Assembly: GCF_002135205.1 (NCBI RefSeq)
Contig: NZ_NEFZ01000002.1
Location: 1-64,000, forward strand
Reading direction: 5' to 3'
DNA: 64,000 nt
From: Acinetobacter sp. ANC 4204
GTDB taxonomy: Bacteria > Pseudomonadota > Gammaproteobacteria > Pseudomonadales > Moraxellaceae
The notes below the pieces were generated by a model, which worked only from the letters and a program-made list of their open reading frames with translations, searched no databases and was not told where the DNA came from. Positions 42,844-51,074 of this stretch are shown here, piece by piece. Every line of letters starts with the position of its first letter. The stretch's first letter is position 1. A program made the position numbers and the translations under genes.

Positions 42844-45214
42844 GTCCTGTAGACCTCGCAGTAAAACGTATACTACCGTGCCCTGCCGTAGTCAAAAGTG
42901 GAATATTGAGTGCTTTCAAGCGTGCTTGCGTTATTCTACTCGGATGCCCATAACGATTATGAAAACCTGCTGAAGCAACCGCCAGTTTTGGTTGATAATA
43001 CTTTAAAAATGCATAAGCTGAACTATGACGACTACCGTGATGCCCCAAGATCAGGACATCAACTTTTAAGTCAGGATAATCCTGCAATAATTGAAACTCG
43101 GTTTGCCAGCCAGCATCGCCCATAATCAAAAAATTCTGATAAGGCTGTACATTTTTCACCTGTATATAAACTACACAAGATAGCTCATTTTGCTGATACG
43201 GTACTTGTGCCAATTGACTGGCTTTTGGCGATAAAATTTTGATCTCAACGTGTTCAGACCAATGCCAAATCTGCCCTTGTTTACAATAATCAAAACGAGA
43301 CTTGCCAGCCACATCCAATTGCTGATTGGAATAGACTTGATTGATCGACAACTCATTTTTTAATGTGGTATAGCTTCCACTATGATCTTGATCCAAATGC
43401 GTAAGTATCAATGGATCTAATTCACTCACACCTTGTTTCGATAGAAATGGCTGAATAACCTGCTTAGCAATACTAAACTTCGTTTCATCATAGTAGCCTC
43501 CGACGTCAATCATGGCATGCTGTTGATCATCCTGCATATACACCGCCTGCCCCTGACCGACATCAAGTACAATTAATTCAAAAGGATGCTGCTTTGCACT
43601 CAGCCCAAGTAACGGAAAAACACTCAATACTACCCATGTTTTGGGTAAAGTCGACTTGGGCATAAAAATAATGCTGAGTACCACAATGAGCAAAATTATC
43701 TGCCAAACGTTAAGTGCAACCGACAACAATTTGATCGGAAGCATGGCATCTAACAAGTGGAGTATGCTCAACAAAAATAGCAATACCCAATCTGCCAACT
43801 GAAACAAAAGACTACTCAGCGGTTCAAAAACATAAAAGGTAAAAGCAGCCAAAACATCCAATGGCACAACCACTAAGCCAATCAAAGGAATGGCCACAAG
43901 GTTACTGATAGGACTAATCCAAGAGACTTGTTTAAAGAAAATGATCACCAAAGGCAAAAGTGCGACAAAGATTTTCCACTGCGACTCTATCAACAGTTTG
44001 AGCGCGAATATAAGTTGCTGTTGCCACGTTTGGGAGCGACTCAAATCAAGCCGAATGGTGGTTTGATAAATGCGTAAAAGTACAAAACATGCCCCATAGG
44101 ACAGCCAAAAAGCAGCTGATAGAATCGAAAAAGGATCAAACAATAAAAGAAGTGATGCACTCAATAAGAGCAACGTCAAAGCCGAAATTTTCTGCCTGAG
44201 CCAAGCCAACGCTGTTAAACAGAAACAACTGAGTAAAGTCCGCAGTGCAGGAATCTCAAAACCAACAAAGGCACAATACAGCAATACGCAGAAACAAAAT
44301 GGTAGTAACAATGCATAAGGTCGTGGGATTTTTAGAAAAATCTGTGGCCAATAACGATTCAGTATCTTTTGTAAGAGCCAGCAAAACATCACAGCAAAGA
44401 TGAGTACATGCGGTCCTGAAATTGCCAACAAATGACTAATACCAAAACGTTGAAAGAATATTGTTGTTTCTTTATCTAAGAAACTTTCATCCCCTGTCAG
44501 GAGCGCTAAAATTAAGCCCTTATGACTTAAGGGCTGTATATAAATAAAGTTGCGTATCTTTAAACGCTGTCGCTCTATAGCTAACTGGAGTTGCTTGAAG
44601 ATGGTTTGCTGCTTTCTTAAATGACTGGCATAGCCTAACCCGTAAATTTCTGCCTCAGATAAGGGTTGTATTTGCTTGAGTTTGAAACCAGACATAAGAT
44701 TACGTTGCAGATACCACTGCTCAAGATCGAATACACCTTGCACTGCATAACTATGTGCAGGACGTATTTCCCCGGTCAGTCGGTAGTATTTCCCAAGTTC
44801 CAACACCGCTTGCTGATCCGATATCCTTTTTTGAAAACTTAACCACTGCACCGGTTGCTCGTGTCGGTTCAAGACCTGTATTTCTTGCTGAATGGTCTCA
44901 CTACCCAGTTGGTTAATCTTTGCAATATAAACAATGACTTTAGTATCTTCCACTCGGGTTTCTTTATAGGCTAGACGTTGCTGCAAAGCCGATTGCGCAT
45001 AATAATATCCCGCAGTTAAAAACAACATGAAATAAATTAATCCGCATATAAACTGTAAAATAAGCGCGGGTTTATGCTTAAAAAGAAAAAACTGTAAAGG
45101 TAAAAGTCCGATGACCAAAATCAATGCTGGGTAAAAAAGATGATTTAGGATGGAGACGCTCTGCCCCATTAATGCAATTCCTAAAATCCAAGCAACAGCA
45201 TATAAAAGCTTCAT
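42743..45214 (-). CDS. comEC: DNA internalisation channel protein ComEC/Rec2
   Basis: ComEC forms the inner membrane channel through which single-stranded DNA enters during natural transformation. The 823 residues comprise an N-terminal OB-like region between membrane segments (ETRVEDTKVIVYIAKINQLG), a competence domain with many membrane helices (LLALLTGDESFLDKETTIFFQRFGISHLLAISGPHVLIFAVMF), and a C-terminal metallo-beta-lactamase-like domain (VLDVGQGQAVYMQDDQQHAMIDVGG, LTHLDQDHSGSY, ILGHHGSRHSS). All domains are present and the gene appears intact, consistent with Acinetobacter's natural competence. Its tail overlaps the acyltransferase gene by 101 bases. Confidence 0.95.
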   Translation of the reverse strand: MKLLYAVAWILGIALMGQSVSILNHLFYPALILVIGLLPLQFFLFKHKPALILQFICGLIYFMLFLTAGYYYAQSALQQRLAYKETRVEDTKVIVYIAKINQLGSETIQQEIQVLNRHEQPVQWLSFQKRISDQQAVLELGKYYRLTGEIRPAHSYAVQGVFDLEQWYLQRNLMSGFKLKQIQPLSEAEIYGLGYASHLRKQQTIFKQLQLAIERQRLKIRNFIYIQPLSHKGLILALLTGDESFLDKETTIFFQRFGISHLLAISGPHVLIFAVMFCWLLQKILNRYWPQIFLKIPRPYALLLPFCFCVLLYCAFVGFEIPALRTLLSCFCLTALAWLRQKISALTLLLLSASLLLLFDPFSILSAAFWLSYGACFVLLRIYQTTIRLDLSRSQTWQQQLIFALKLLIESQWKIFVALLPLVIIFFKQVSWISPISNLVAIPLIGLVVVPLDVLAAFTFYVFEPLSSLLFQLADWVLLFLLSILHLLDAMLPIKLLSVALNVWQIILLIVVLSIIFMPKSTLPKTWVVLSVFPLLGLSAKQHPFELIVLDVGQGQAVYMQDDQQHAMIDVGGYYDETKFSIAKQVIQPFLSKQGVSELDPLILTHLDQDHSGSYTTLKNELSINQVYSNQQLDVAGKSRFDYCKQGQIWHWSEHVEIKILSPKASQLAQVPYQQNELSCVVYIQVKNVQPYQNFLIMGDAGWQTEFQLLQDYPDLKVDVLILGHHGSRHSSAYAFLKYYQPKLAVASAGFHNRYGHPSRITQARLKALNIPLLTTAGHGSIRFTARSTGLIELMTQRQTRPWLQSADSVVPNVTALNAALPH

Positions 45215-45251
45215 TTTTTATTCAGTTATTGTTTTTATTGGCGCCATAATA

Positions 45252-45271
45252 AAGCCCACCGAAGTGGGCTT
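45252..45271 (-). terminator. terminator after lolD
   Basis: The stem AAGCCCAC/GTGGGCTT with loop CGAA is followed on the minus strand by TTATTAT, 44 bases past the lolD stop. Confidence 0.75.
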
Positions 45272-45314
45272 CAATAGATAGTGGCTTTATCTCATATTTT
45301 TGTCAGCACTCAGC

Positions 45315-45998
45315 CTAATCATTGACCCAAAGACCATCTTGCATATGCAAAATAGAATCAGCCGACTGAGCCAGTTGCTCATCATGCGTCACAATCAACA
45401 TCGCCATATTGAATTCCTGACGTAAATCCATCAGCAACTCAAAAATTTTACTTGCTGTTTTCCGATCTAAATTACCTGTCGGTTCATCTGCCATCATCAA
45501 GGCAGGCTTAGCCACCAATGCTCGCGCCAAGGCAACGCGTTGACGTTCCCCACCTGAAAGCTCACCTGGTTTATGGGTTAAACGATGCGTCAATCCTACA
45601 CGTTCAAGCAAGTATTCAGCCTGTTTTTGCACATCTTTAAAGTTGGTGCCTTGGCGTAACATCAGCGGCATGGCCACATTTTCTAAAGCCGTAAACTCAG
45701 GCAACAGATGATGGAACTGGTAAACAAAACCTAAGTGTTGATTACGTAAATAGCCACGCTCAGCTTCATTCAAACTGTCAAAACGACTACCCTGTAAAAA
45801 AACCTGTCCAGAGCTCGGACGGTCTAAACCGCCCAATACATGTAACAACGTACTTTTACCCGAACCACTCGACCCCACAATTGAGACAAATTCGCCTGCT
45901 TTGACTTGTAGAGAGAGACCTTTAATCACTTCAACGGTCGACTTACCATCGGTAAAGTGCTTTTCAATATTTTGTGCTTCTAAAACAATTTTACTCAT
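45315..45998 (-). CDS. lolD: lipoprotein-releasing system ATP-binding protein LolD
   Basis: LolD is the ATPase that powers release of outer-membrane lipoproteins to LolA. The 227 residues contain Walker A (GSSGSGKSTLLHVLGGLD), the Q-loop, the ABC signature LSGGERQRVALARALV and Walker B MMADEPTGNLD. The ATG at 45998 is preferred; it lies inside the end of the permease gene (eight-base overlap), giving translational coupling. A longer in-frame start would add 20 atypical residues. Confidence 0.96.
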   Translation of the reverse strand: MSKIVLEAQNIEKHFTDGKSTVEVIKGLSLQVKAGEFVSIVGSSGSGKSTLLHVLGGLDRPSSGQVFLQGSRFDSLNEAERGYLRNQHLGFVYQFHHLLPEFTALENVAMPLMLRQGTNFKDVQKQAEYLLERVGLTHRLTHKPGELSGGERQRVALARALVAKPALMMADEPTGNLDRKTASKIFELLMDLRQEFNMAMLIVTHDEQLAQSADSILHMQDGLWVND

Positions 45999-47226
45999 AG
46001 CGTAATGCCTCCGCAGGTTGGATTTTTGCAGCACGCATTGCAGGATAAATTGTTGCAAGGAAACTTAAAATTAAAGACAGGGACACAATGGTTAATACAT
46101 CTTGCCATCTTAAATACGAAGGTAAGTAATTAATAAAATAAGCATCAAATAAATGAAGCCCCATTACATTGTTTAACCAACCCACCAAGCTACTAATACT
46201 TGAAGCGAAAACAATACCGAGAATCGCACCAGATACCGTACCAATCACACCAATAATCGTACCCTGAACCATAAAAATACGAGTAATAGTTGCTGGAGAA
46301 GCCCCAAGAGTTCGTAATATAGCAATATCCGATTTTTTATCGGTGACAACCATCACTAAGGACGACACAATATTAAATGCAGCCACCAAGACAATCAGGA
46401 ACAGTAATAAGCTCACCATCGCTTTTTCCATTTGGATCGCACTAAATAAGTTGCCGTGAGTATAGGTCCAATTTGAGGCATAAAAACCGCTTGGCAGATC
46501 CATGACAATTTCATCTGCCACTTTCGGCGCAACAAAAATATCATCTAGTTTCAAGCGAATACCTTGTGCGCCATCAGGTAAGCGTAGCAAAGTTGATGCA
46601 TCATTGAGAGCAATGTAGCCCATCATCGAATCAACCTCAGCACCAATGCTGAAAATCCCCACAATTTTGAAACGCTTAAAACGTGGTACGACACCCGCTG
46701 GTGATGGTGTTGCCTCAGGTAAAACCAAAGTCACACTGTCATTTAAGCCTAAACCTAAGGCATCGGTCATTTGTTTGCCTAAAACAATACCAAACTCACC
46801 TTTTTTGAGCTTATCAATACCCCCTTCAACCATGTGATCTTGGATAATCGAAACCTTTTTTTCATACTCAGGTTCAATTCCCGTGACCATGATTCCAGCC
46901 ACTTGGCCTTGTGCAGTCAGCATCCCCTGCAATTGAGTAAAAGGTGCCACACCCGTGACATGCTCTTTTGTTTCAATTTTTTTTGCAAGTTCGGGCCAAT
47001 TTGTTAAAATTTGTGTTGAAGAAACAGTGGCTTGAGGTATCATTCCAAGTACACGAGTTTTCAATTCTCGGTCAAAACCATTCATTACAGATAACACTGT
47101 AATGAGTACTGCCACACCCAGTGTCAGACCGATCATCGAAACCAGTGCAATAAAAGAAATAAAGTGGTTGCTACGCCGTGCGCGAGTATATCTCAACCCT
47201 ATATACAGCGAGATTGGTTTAAACAT
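45991..47226 (-). CDS. lipoprotein-releasing ABC transporter permease (LolC/LolE family)
   Basis: This 411-residue inner membrane protein has an N-terminal helix (FISFIALVSMIGLTLGVAVLITVLSVMNGFDRELK), a large periplasmic domain (about residues 50-265) and three C-terminal helices with the FtsX-like core (SLVMVVTDKKSDIAILRTLGASPATITRIFMVQG). It extracts mature lipoproteins together with LolD. Only one LolC/E-type gene accompanies lolD here, consistent with a single-permease (LolF-like) arrangement instead of separate LolC and LolE. Only 24 bases separate its start from the divergent PilZ gene. Confidence 0.92.
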   Translation of the reverse strand: MFKPISLYIGLRYTRARRSNHFISFIALVSMIGLTLGVAVLITVLSVMNGFDRELKTRVLGMIPQATVSSTQILTNWPELAKKIETKEHVTGVAPFTQLQGMLTAQGQVAGIMVTGIEPEYEKKVSIIQDHMVEGGIDKLKKGEFGIVLGKQMTDALGLGLNDSVTLVLPEATPSPAGVVPRFKRFKIVGIFSIGAEVDSMMGYIALNDASTLLRLPDGAQGIRLKLDDIFVAPKVADEIVMDLPSGFYASNWTYTHGNLFSAIQMEKAMVSLLLFLIVLVAAFNIVSSLVMVVTDKKSDIAILRTLGASPATITRIFMVQGTIIGVIGTVSGAILGIVFASSISSLVGWLNNVMGLHLFDAYFINYLPSYLRWQDVLTIVSLSLILSFLATIYPAMRAAKIQPAEALRYE

Positions 47227-47250
47227 ACCATCTAGTCCGAGGTCATAATT

Positions 47251-47820
47251 ATGGAAAGTTTACAGCATCAAAACGTTCAAACTGAACGTCGTGTGATGTC
47301 TCGAATCGACGCGGCCTTGAGAATTAACTATCAGATTATTTCTGATGATGTTGCCCTTAATGACCCTTACGATCCTAATTTTGTTTTGCCACGCTATTTT
47401 CTACTACTCGCAGAATTAGATCAATTTGATCATGCCCTAAACTACGAATTAGAACAATTATCTGAAAAAGATCAACAAATTGCTCGAATATTATCCCTAT
47501 TTAATCAAAAATTAAACCTGATCACGGGATCTTTGTACGACACGATTGTACAAACCATGTTACCTACACCTGAGCATGTCAACTTTTCAGAAAGTGGTTT
47601 AAGCTTTTACAGTGACAAGCAAATTCAAGATGGTACCTATATACATCTGACTTTGAGCCATCCTGAAAACTTCTTCCATATTGCAGCCATTGCGCAAGTG
47701 GTATATAGCAACGCAGAAGAAAATGACAAGTATCGCACGGGTGCATACTTTATTACCTTGCACCCGCAAGATCGTGCGAAACTCGCAGACTGTATTTCAT
47801 TAAGCTTAGAAGATCATTAA
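47251..47820 (+). CDS. PilZ-domain protein with helical insertion (probable c-di-GMP receptor)
   Basis: This 189-residue protein carries both halves of the PilZ c-di-GMP binding signature: RxxxR (Arg14-Arg18, RVMSR) and NxSxxG (Asn111, NFSESG). They are separated by about 90 residues instead of the usual 20-30; the intervening part (about 45-105) is helical and leucine-rich with heptad-like spacing (LLAELDQFDHALNYELEQLSE). This layout recalls the tetrameric PilZ proteins of xanthomonads. CGAGG precedes the ATG. It is likely to sense c-di-GMP; the target is unknown. Confidence 0.85.
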   Translation: MESLQHQNVQTERRVMSRIDAALRINYQIISDDVALNDPYDPNFVLPRYFLLLAELDQFDHALNYELEQLSEKDQQIARILSLFNQKLNLITGSLYDTIVQTMLPTPEHVNFSESGLSFYSDKQIQDGTYIHLTLSHPENFFHIAAIAQVVYSNAEENDKYRTGAYFITLHPQDRAKLADCISLSLEDH

Positions 47821-47837
47821 AAAGCCAAAAACTCGGA

Positions 47838-48749
47838 CTAGTTTGGACTTTTTAATTTTTGGGCAAGTTTTCGACTTGCCTGAAGATCTTTATAAAAATA
47901 GACAAATAAGCCAGATAGCAATACCGCTGCACCTAAGAGGACTAACATCGACAGTTTTTCGTGGTTGAGTACTGCACCAATAAATAAAGCAATCATTGGC
48001 GTCATGACTGTTGTCAATGACAACGTTGTCGGCTGAATTTTTTGTACCAAATTAAAATAACAGAACATTGCAATCAATGACGCCATAATGACGGTATAAA
48101 GTAGTGCCAAACAAGTTTTCAAATCGGGCATTTGCTGCGGTGCATACTGCCAAATAAATGGCACGATACATATTGCTGCTACGGTTGAAACCAAGATTGA
48201 CCCCGTTGCTTGTGCAACAGGTTCGATATTTGCATTGACTTTTTTCACCCAGAAAATAGAGGCTGCATAAGAAAATACACTGAGTAGCATCAGCCCAATC
48301 CCAAAGGGATGCACATGCTGTGTATTTCCAGCAAGACAAATAATGGCCAATCCCACCAATGCAATACACATCCCGAGCCACTGCATTGCGCTCAAATAGG
48401 TCTTAAAGTAAAAACGTCCGATCAGCCCTGCCATAATGGGTGCTAAGCCAAACATTAAGGCAATCATGCCTGAACTAATATAATTGGTTGCGACATAGGT
48501 AAAAAACTGCGAGCCGATCAAGCTAAAAGAACCAGCTAAATAACTATGCCACGCAACTTTGTTGGTCGGGAACTGGCGCTTTAGAACCAATAACAAACAA
48601 ATCGCCAAAGGTAGTGCAATAAAAAATCGCAATACCAACGCCCACAGCATATGTAAATCGGTCACACTCCACACAATCGCTAAAGGCGTTGTAGACCAAA
48701 TAAAAACCAGTAATCCATAGGTTGCCATCAAATTGGCTTTAGAAGACAT
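47838..48749 (-). CDS. EamA/DMT-family transporter
   Basis: This 303-residue inner membrane protein has ten probable helices in two five-helix EamA repeats, with GSFSLIGSQFFTYVATNYISSGMIALMFGLAPIMAGLIGRF in the first and PTTLSLTTVMTPMIALFIGAVLNHEKLSMLVLLGAAVLLSGL in the second. Members export amino acids, metabolites or drugs; the substrate is unknown. Its 3' end is 17 bases from the PilZ gene stop. Confidence 0.92.
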   Translation of the reverse strand: MSSKANLMATYGLLVFIWSTTPLAIVWSVTDLHMLWALVLRFFIALPLAICLLLVLKRQFPTNKVAWHSYLAGSFSLIGSQFFTYVATNYISSGMIALMFGLAPIMAGLIGRFYFKTYLSAMQWLGMCIALVGLAIICLAGNTQHVHPFGIGLMLLSVFSYAASIFWVKKVNANIEPVAQATGSILVSTVAAICIVPFIWQYAPQQMPDLKTCLALLYTVIMASLIAMFCYFNLVQKIQPTTLSLTTVMTPMIALFIGAVLNHEKLSMLVLLGAAVLLSGLFVYFYKDLQASRKLAQKLKSPN

Positions 48750-48762
48750 AATCGGCTCGATG

Positions 48763-49233
48763 CTAGATAGCTGTTTTACGTTTTTGCTTTTGGATGGTTT
48801 GATCTAAAGAACTGGAGAACTCTCGTTTATCTCGTTCGGAAATAGGGGGAGGACCACCTGTTTGAACACCTGCCCCACGTAAGGTATCCATAAAGTCCCG
48901 TAAATGCAGTCGCGCTTTGACATTTGCAGTGGTGTAAATTTCACCACGAGGATGAATCGCAACCCCTCCTTTTTCAATCACTTGTGCGGCAAGCGGAATA
49001 TCCTGAGTAATCACAATATCGTTGGCTTGCATGCGATCAACAATTTCTTGATCAGCCGCATCTGCCCCACTCATCACCTGAATCGAATTAATACGGATGG
49101 ATGGCGTAATCCCAACATTTTGGTTTGCCACGAAAGTGACTTCAAGCTGATAACGATCTGAAGCACGTAAAATCACTTCACGTAAGATTTTAGGTAATGC
49201 ATCAGCATCCACCCACAGTTTAAATGGCAACAC
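48763..49233 (-). CDS. YaiI/YqxD-family protein (DUF188)
   Basis: This 156-residue protein is a DUF188 member with a PIN-like fold: [56 protein letters not shown] and [21 protein letters not shown] are the conserved acidic and core segments. PIN-like proteins are often nucleases, but activity is not established for this family. The start is GTG, with GGA six bases upstream; no in-frame ATG is available. It follows EamA in the opposite order on the same strand with a 13-base gap. Confidence 0.9.
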   Translation of the reverse strand: MLPFKLWVDADALPKILREVILRASDRYQLEVTFVANQNVGITPSIRINSIQVMSGADAADQEIVDRMQANDIVITQDIPLAAQVIEKGGVAIHPRGEIYTTANVKARLHLRDFMDTLRGAGVQTGGPPPISERDKREFSSSLDQTIQKQKRKTAI

Positions 49234-49501
49234 TTTGCATCCACGAACAAAAGAAACTGTCTTAGTCTAACAAACTCAGTGCGTTAGATTAATAGATAAA
49301 ACCGCTCAAAATGACAGTGTTAACCATCGCCAAATACTTTTAAAGTATAATTCATCATGACTGTGGCAGGATTTAAAAGCCAAATTCAAGCCATATCTAT
49401 GTGCTTTTTCATGATTCTTCAGTAAAAATATAATAAAGGACTTGAAATATAGAAATAACCCTCGATTTAATAGGGATATATCACCTCATTCAATCGTGCA
49501 T

Positions 49502-50434
49502 ATGAACAATCAAAATAGTCCAGAAATAATCACCATTGATGACCAAAACTTTGGTAGCCACGTCGAACATTGGAATTTACTCACAGATCACCCTGCACAA
49601 GATGTACCCAAATGGTTAGGTTTAGCTTTAAATGCGCCGATTATGCCAATGGGGTTGTGTCAAACTGAACAGGATATGGATGCAAACTGCTGGTTAATCC
49701 AAGGACCAAGTCAAGCTGCTGTTCAGCTTACACAAGTGATTGCAGTTGAAAATAATAAGCCTACAGCAGTAAAAACCGCATTCCCAAGTTTCAATAGCCC
49801 CTACAAAGTTCCTGTTGTGGTTGAACGTATCATCCGCTGTCAATCAAACACGCAAGCTGTTCTACGCCTAAATTTAGGCAATAACAGCATTGTGTATGCT
49901 TACGATAGTCTGTATAGCGTGAATCATGGCCAATACCAAAAAGAACAAACCTATGTTGCACAACTCAATGCATGGGCATATGAGCTAGAGGCTGTTGCAG
50001 AACATGAACAACTTGTCGTTGATGATCCCGCATCCATTAAACACCATCGCGCACTAAACGATATTTTAGCAGCAAACAATGGTATTGCCCCTGCCAACCT
50101 CCAAGAGCAAATCGACGCATGGGAACCAAAGTCAGATGACGATAAAGAACCTGTGACTGTAGATTTTTCAAAGATGGTTGCCTATTTATATGGTGAAAAG
50201 ATTGGTCAGGAAGATGAAGCATGGTTTCAAGGCAATATTGTGGGTAAAACTAGCATGCAATTTATGGAGCAAGACTACACGTTGCTTGACGTTGCCTTAA
50301 TTCATGAAGAAGACCAAGCTGCAACCTTGATCCGTATTGCCACTAAAAACCCAACTTATGCACAGTTCAATATTGGGCAATACATCCGTGGTAACATTTG
50401 GATTCAAGCCAATATTTATTCATCAAATCAATAA
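49502..50434 (+). CDS. hypothetical protein, unknown function
   Basis: This 310-residue soluble protein has no signal peptide or membrane segment. It is acidic and contains VVVERIIRCQSNTQAVLRLNLGNNSIVYAYDSLYSVNHGQYQKEQTYVAQLNAWAYELE in the middle and YLYGEKIGQEDEAWFQGNIVGKTSMQFMEQDYTLLDVALI near the end. I do not recognise it. The ATG at 49502 is taken instead of an upstream TTG (49442), although neither has a strong ribosome binding site. A strong terminator follows at 50442. Confidence 0.78.
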   Translation: MNNQNSPEIITIDDQNFGSHVEHWNLLTDHPAQDVPKWLGLALNAPIMPMGLCQTEQDMDANCWLIQGPSQAAVQLTQVIAVENNKPTAVKTAFPSFNSPYKVPVVVERIIRCQSNTQAVLRLNLGNNSIVYAYDSLYSVNHGQYQKEQTYVAQLNAWAYELEAVAEHEQLVVDDPASIKHHRALNDILAANNGIAPANLQEQIDAWEPKSDDDKEPVTVDFSKMVAYLYGEKIGQEDEAWFQGNIVGKTSMQFMEQDYTLLDVALIHEEDQAATLIRIATKNPTYAQFNIGQYIRGNIWIQANIYSSNQ

Positions 50435-50441
50435 TTTAAAC

Positions 50442-50496
50442 AAAAATCCAACTCAGATTGCAAAGCAATTTGTATCAACTGAGTTGGATTTTTTTA
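50442..50496 (+). terminator. terminator after the 49502-50434 gene
   Basis: The arms AAAAATCCAACTCAG and CTGAGTTGGATTTTT enclose a loop of about 22 bases and are followed by more Ts. Confidence 0.9.
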
Positions 50497-50543
50497 TTTT
50501 TATAGCTCACTTTTATTTTAATTTAAATTCATTTGTATAAAAC

Positions 50544-50552
50544 TTATCCACA
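50544..50552 (+). promoter_or_regulatory. DnaA box
   Basis: TTATCCACA is a perfect match to the DnaA consensus (TTATNCACA). The copy at 50597 is in the same orientation, 53 bases away start to start. Confidence 0.6.
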
Positions 50553-50596
50553 TTTTATATTAATTCCATCTATTTTAAATTCATTTTAAAACCCAT

Positions 50597-50605
50597 TTAT
50601 CCACA
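50597..50605 (+). promoter_or_regulatory. DnaA box
   Basis: TTATCCACA is identical to the copy at 50544 and in the same orientation, within the same A/T-rich spacer. Confidence 0.6.
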
Positions 50606-50851
50606 GTTTTAAATTCATTATTTTTATTTAATTTATATATTCAAAACTTATGAGTTCTATGACTTTCATATAGTTAGCTCTTGCCAGAAGCAGACTTTGA
50701 TATAATTTTTAGATAAAACTAAAAAAATTAATAATGATGTATAATCGGCTTTGATTATTTTTATTTAGTACTTTATTTAATCATTTTTTTATGTTAAAAA
50801 TATAAACATGCAATAGGATTTAAACGATAATTAAATCGGAATAAAACTTCC

Positions 50852-50992
50852 ATGAAAATTATGCAAGAAGAAAATATACAGCATGTTGAACATCAATTAG
50901 AAAAGCGCTATCAGCTTGATGCTTATTCGTGCATGTTCTTTGTGTTAGGCATGATGATTTCTGCCTACTTCTTACATCAATTCATTTTGTAA
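50852..50992 (+). CDS. 46-residue single-pass membrane microprotein
   Basis: This reading frame encodes 46 residues: a charged helical N-terminus (MKIMQEENIQHVEHQLEKRY) followed by one hydrophobic helix (CMFFVLGMMISAYFLHQFIL). CGGA lies 11 bases before the ATG, and a terminator-like hairpin follows at 51025. It has no recognised family. It lies just downstream of the two DnaA boxes. Evidence is moderate because the ribosome binding site is only partial. Confidence 0.6.
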   Translation: MKIMQEENIQHVEHQLEKRYQLDAYSCMFFVLGMMISAYFLHQFIL

Positions 50993-51024
50993 TTGATGTG
51001 ACCTTCGCAGCCCCATTCAAAGAA

Positions 51025-51046
51025 GCCAACGATTGTTGGTTTTTTT
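51025..51046 (+). terminator. terminator after the 46-residue microprotein
   Basis: The stem CCAAC/GTTGG with loop GATT is followed by a run of eight Ts. It lies 33 bases after the microprotein stop. Confidence 0.75.
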
Positions 51047-51074
51047 ACGTCTAAAATAGCCAAAACAAAGTCAT

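Larger units (their letters stand above)
50497..50851. other. A/T-rich spacer with two consensus DnaA boxes
   Basis: About 355 bases of strongly A/T-rich DNA contain two TTATCCACA sequences (50544-50552, 50597-50605). No gene is seen before the microprotein start at 50852. The stretch may bind DnaA or serve as a regulatory region for the downstream gene. Confidence 0.6.

Noticed and set aside
42910..43125. 71-codon plus-strand frame within comEC
   Set aside because: It mirrors the metallo-beta-lactamase domain of ComEC and has no start signals.
50497..50851. The A/T-rich DnaA-box spacer as the chromosomal origin oriC
   Set aside because: No dnaA, dnaN, gidA or rpmH gene is nearby, and only two boxes are seen.
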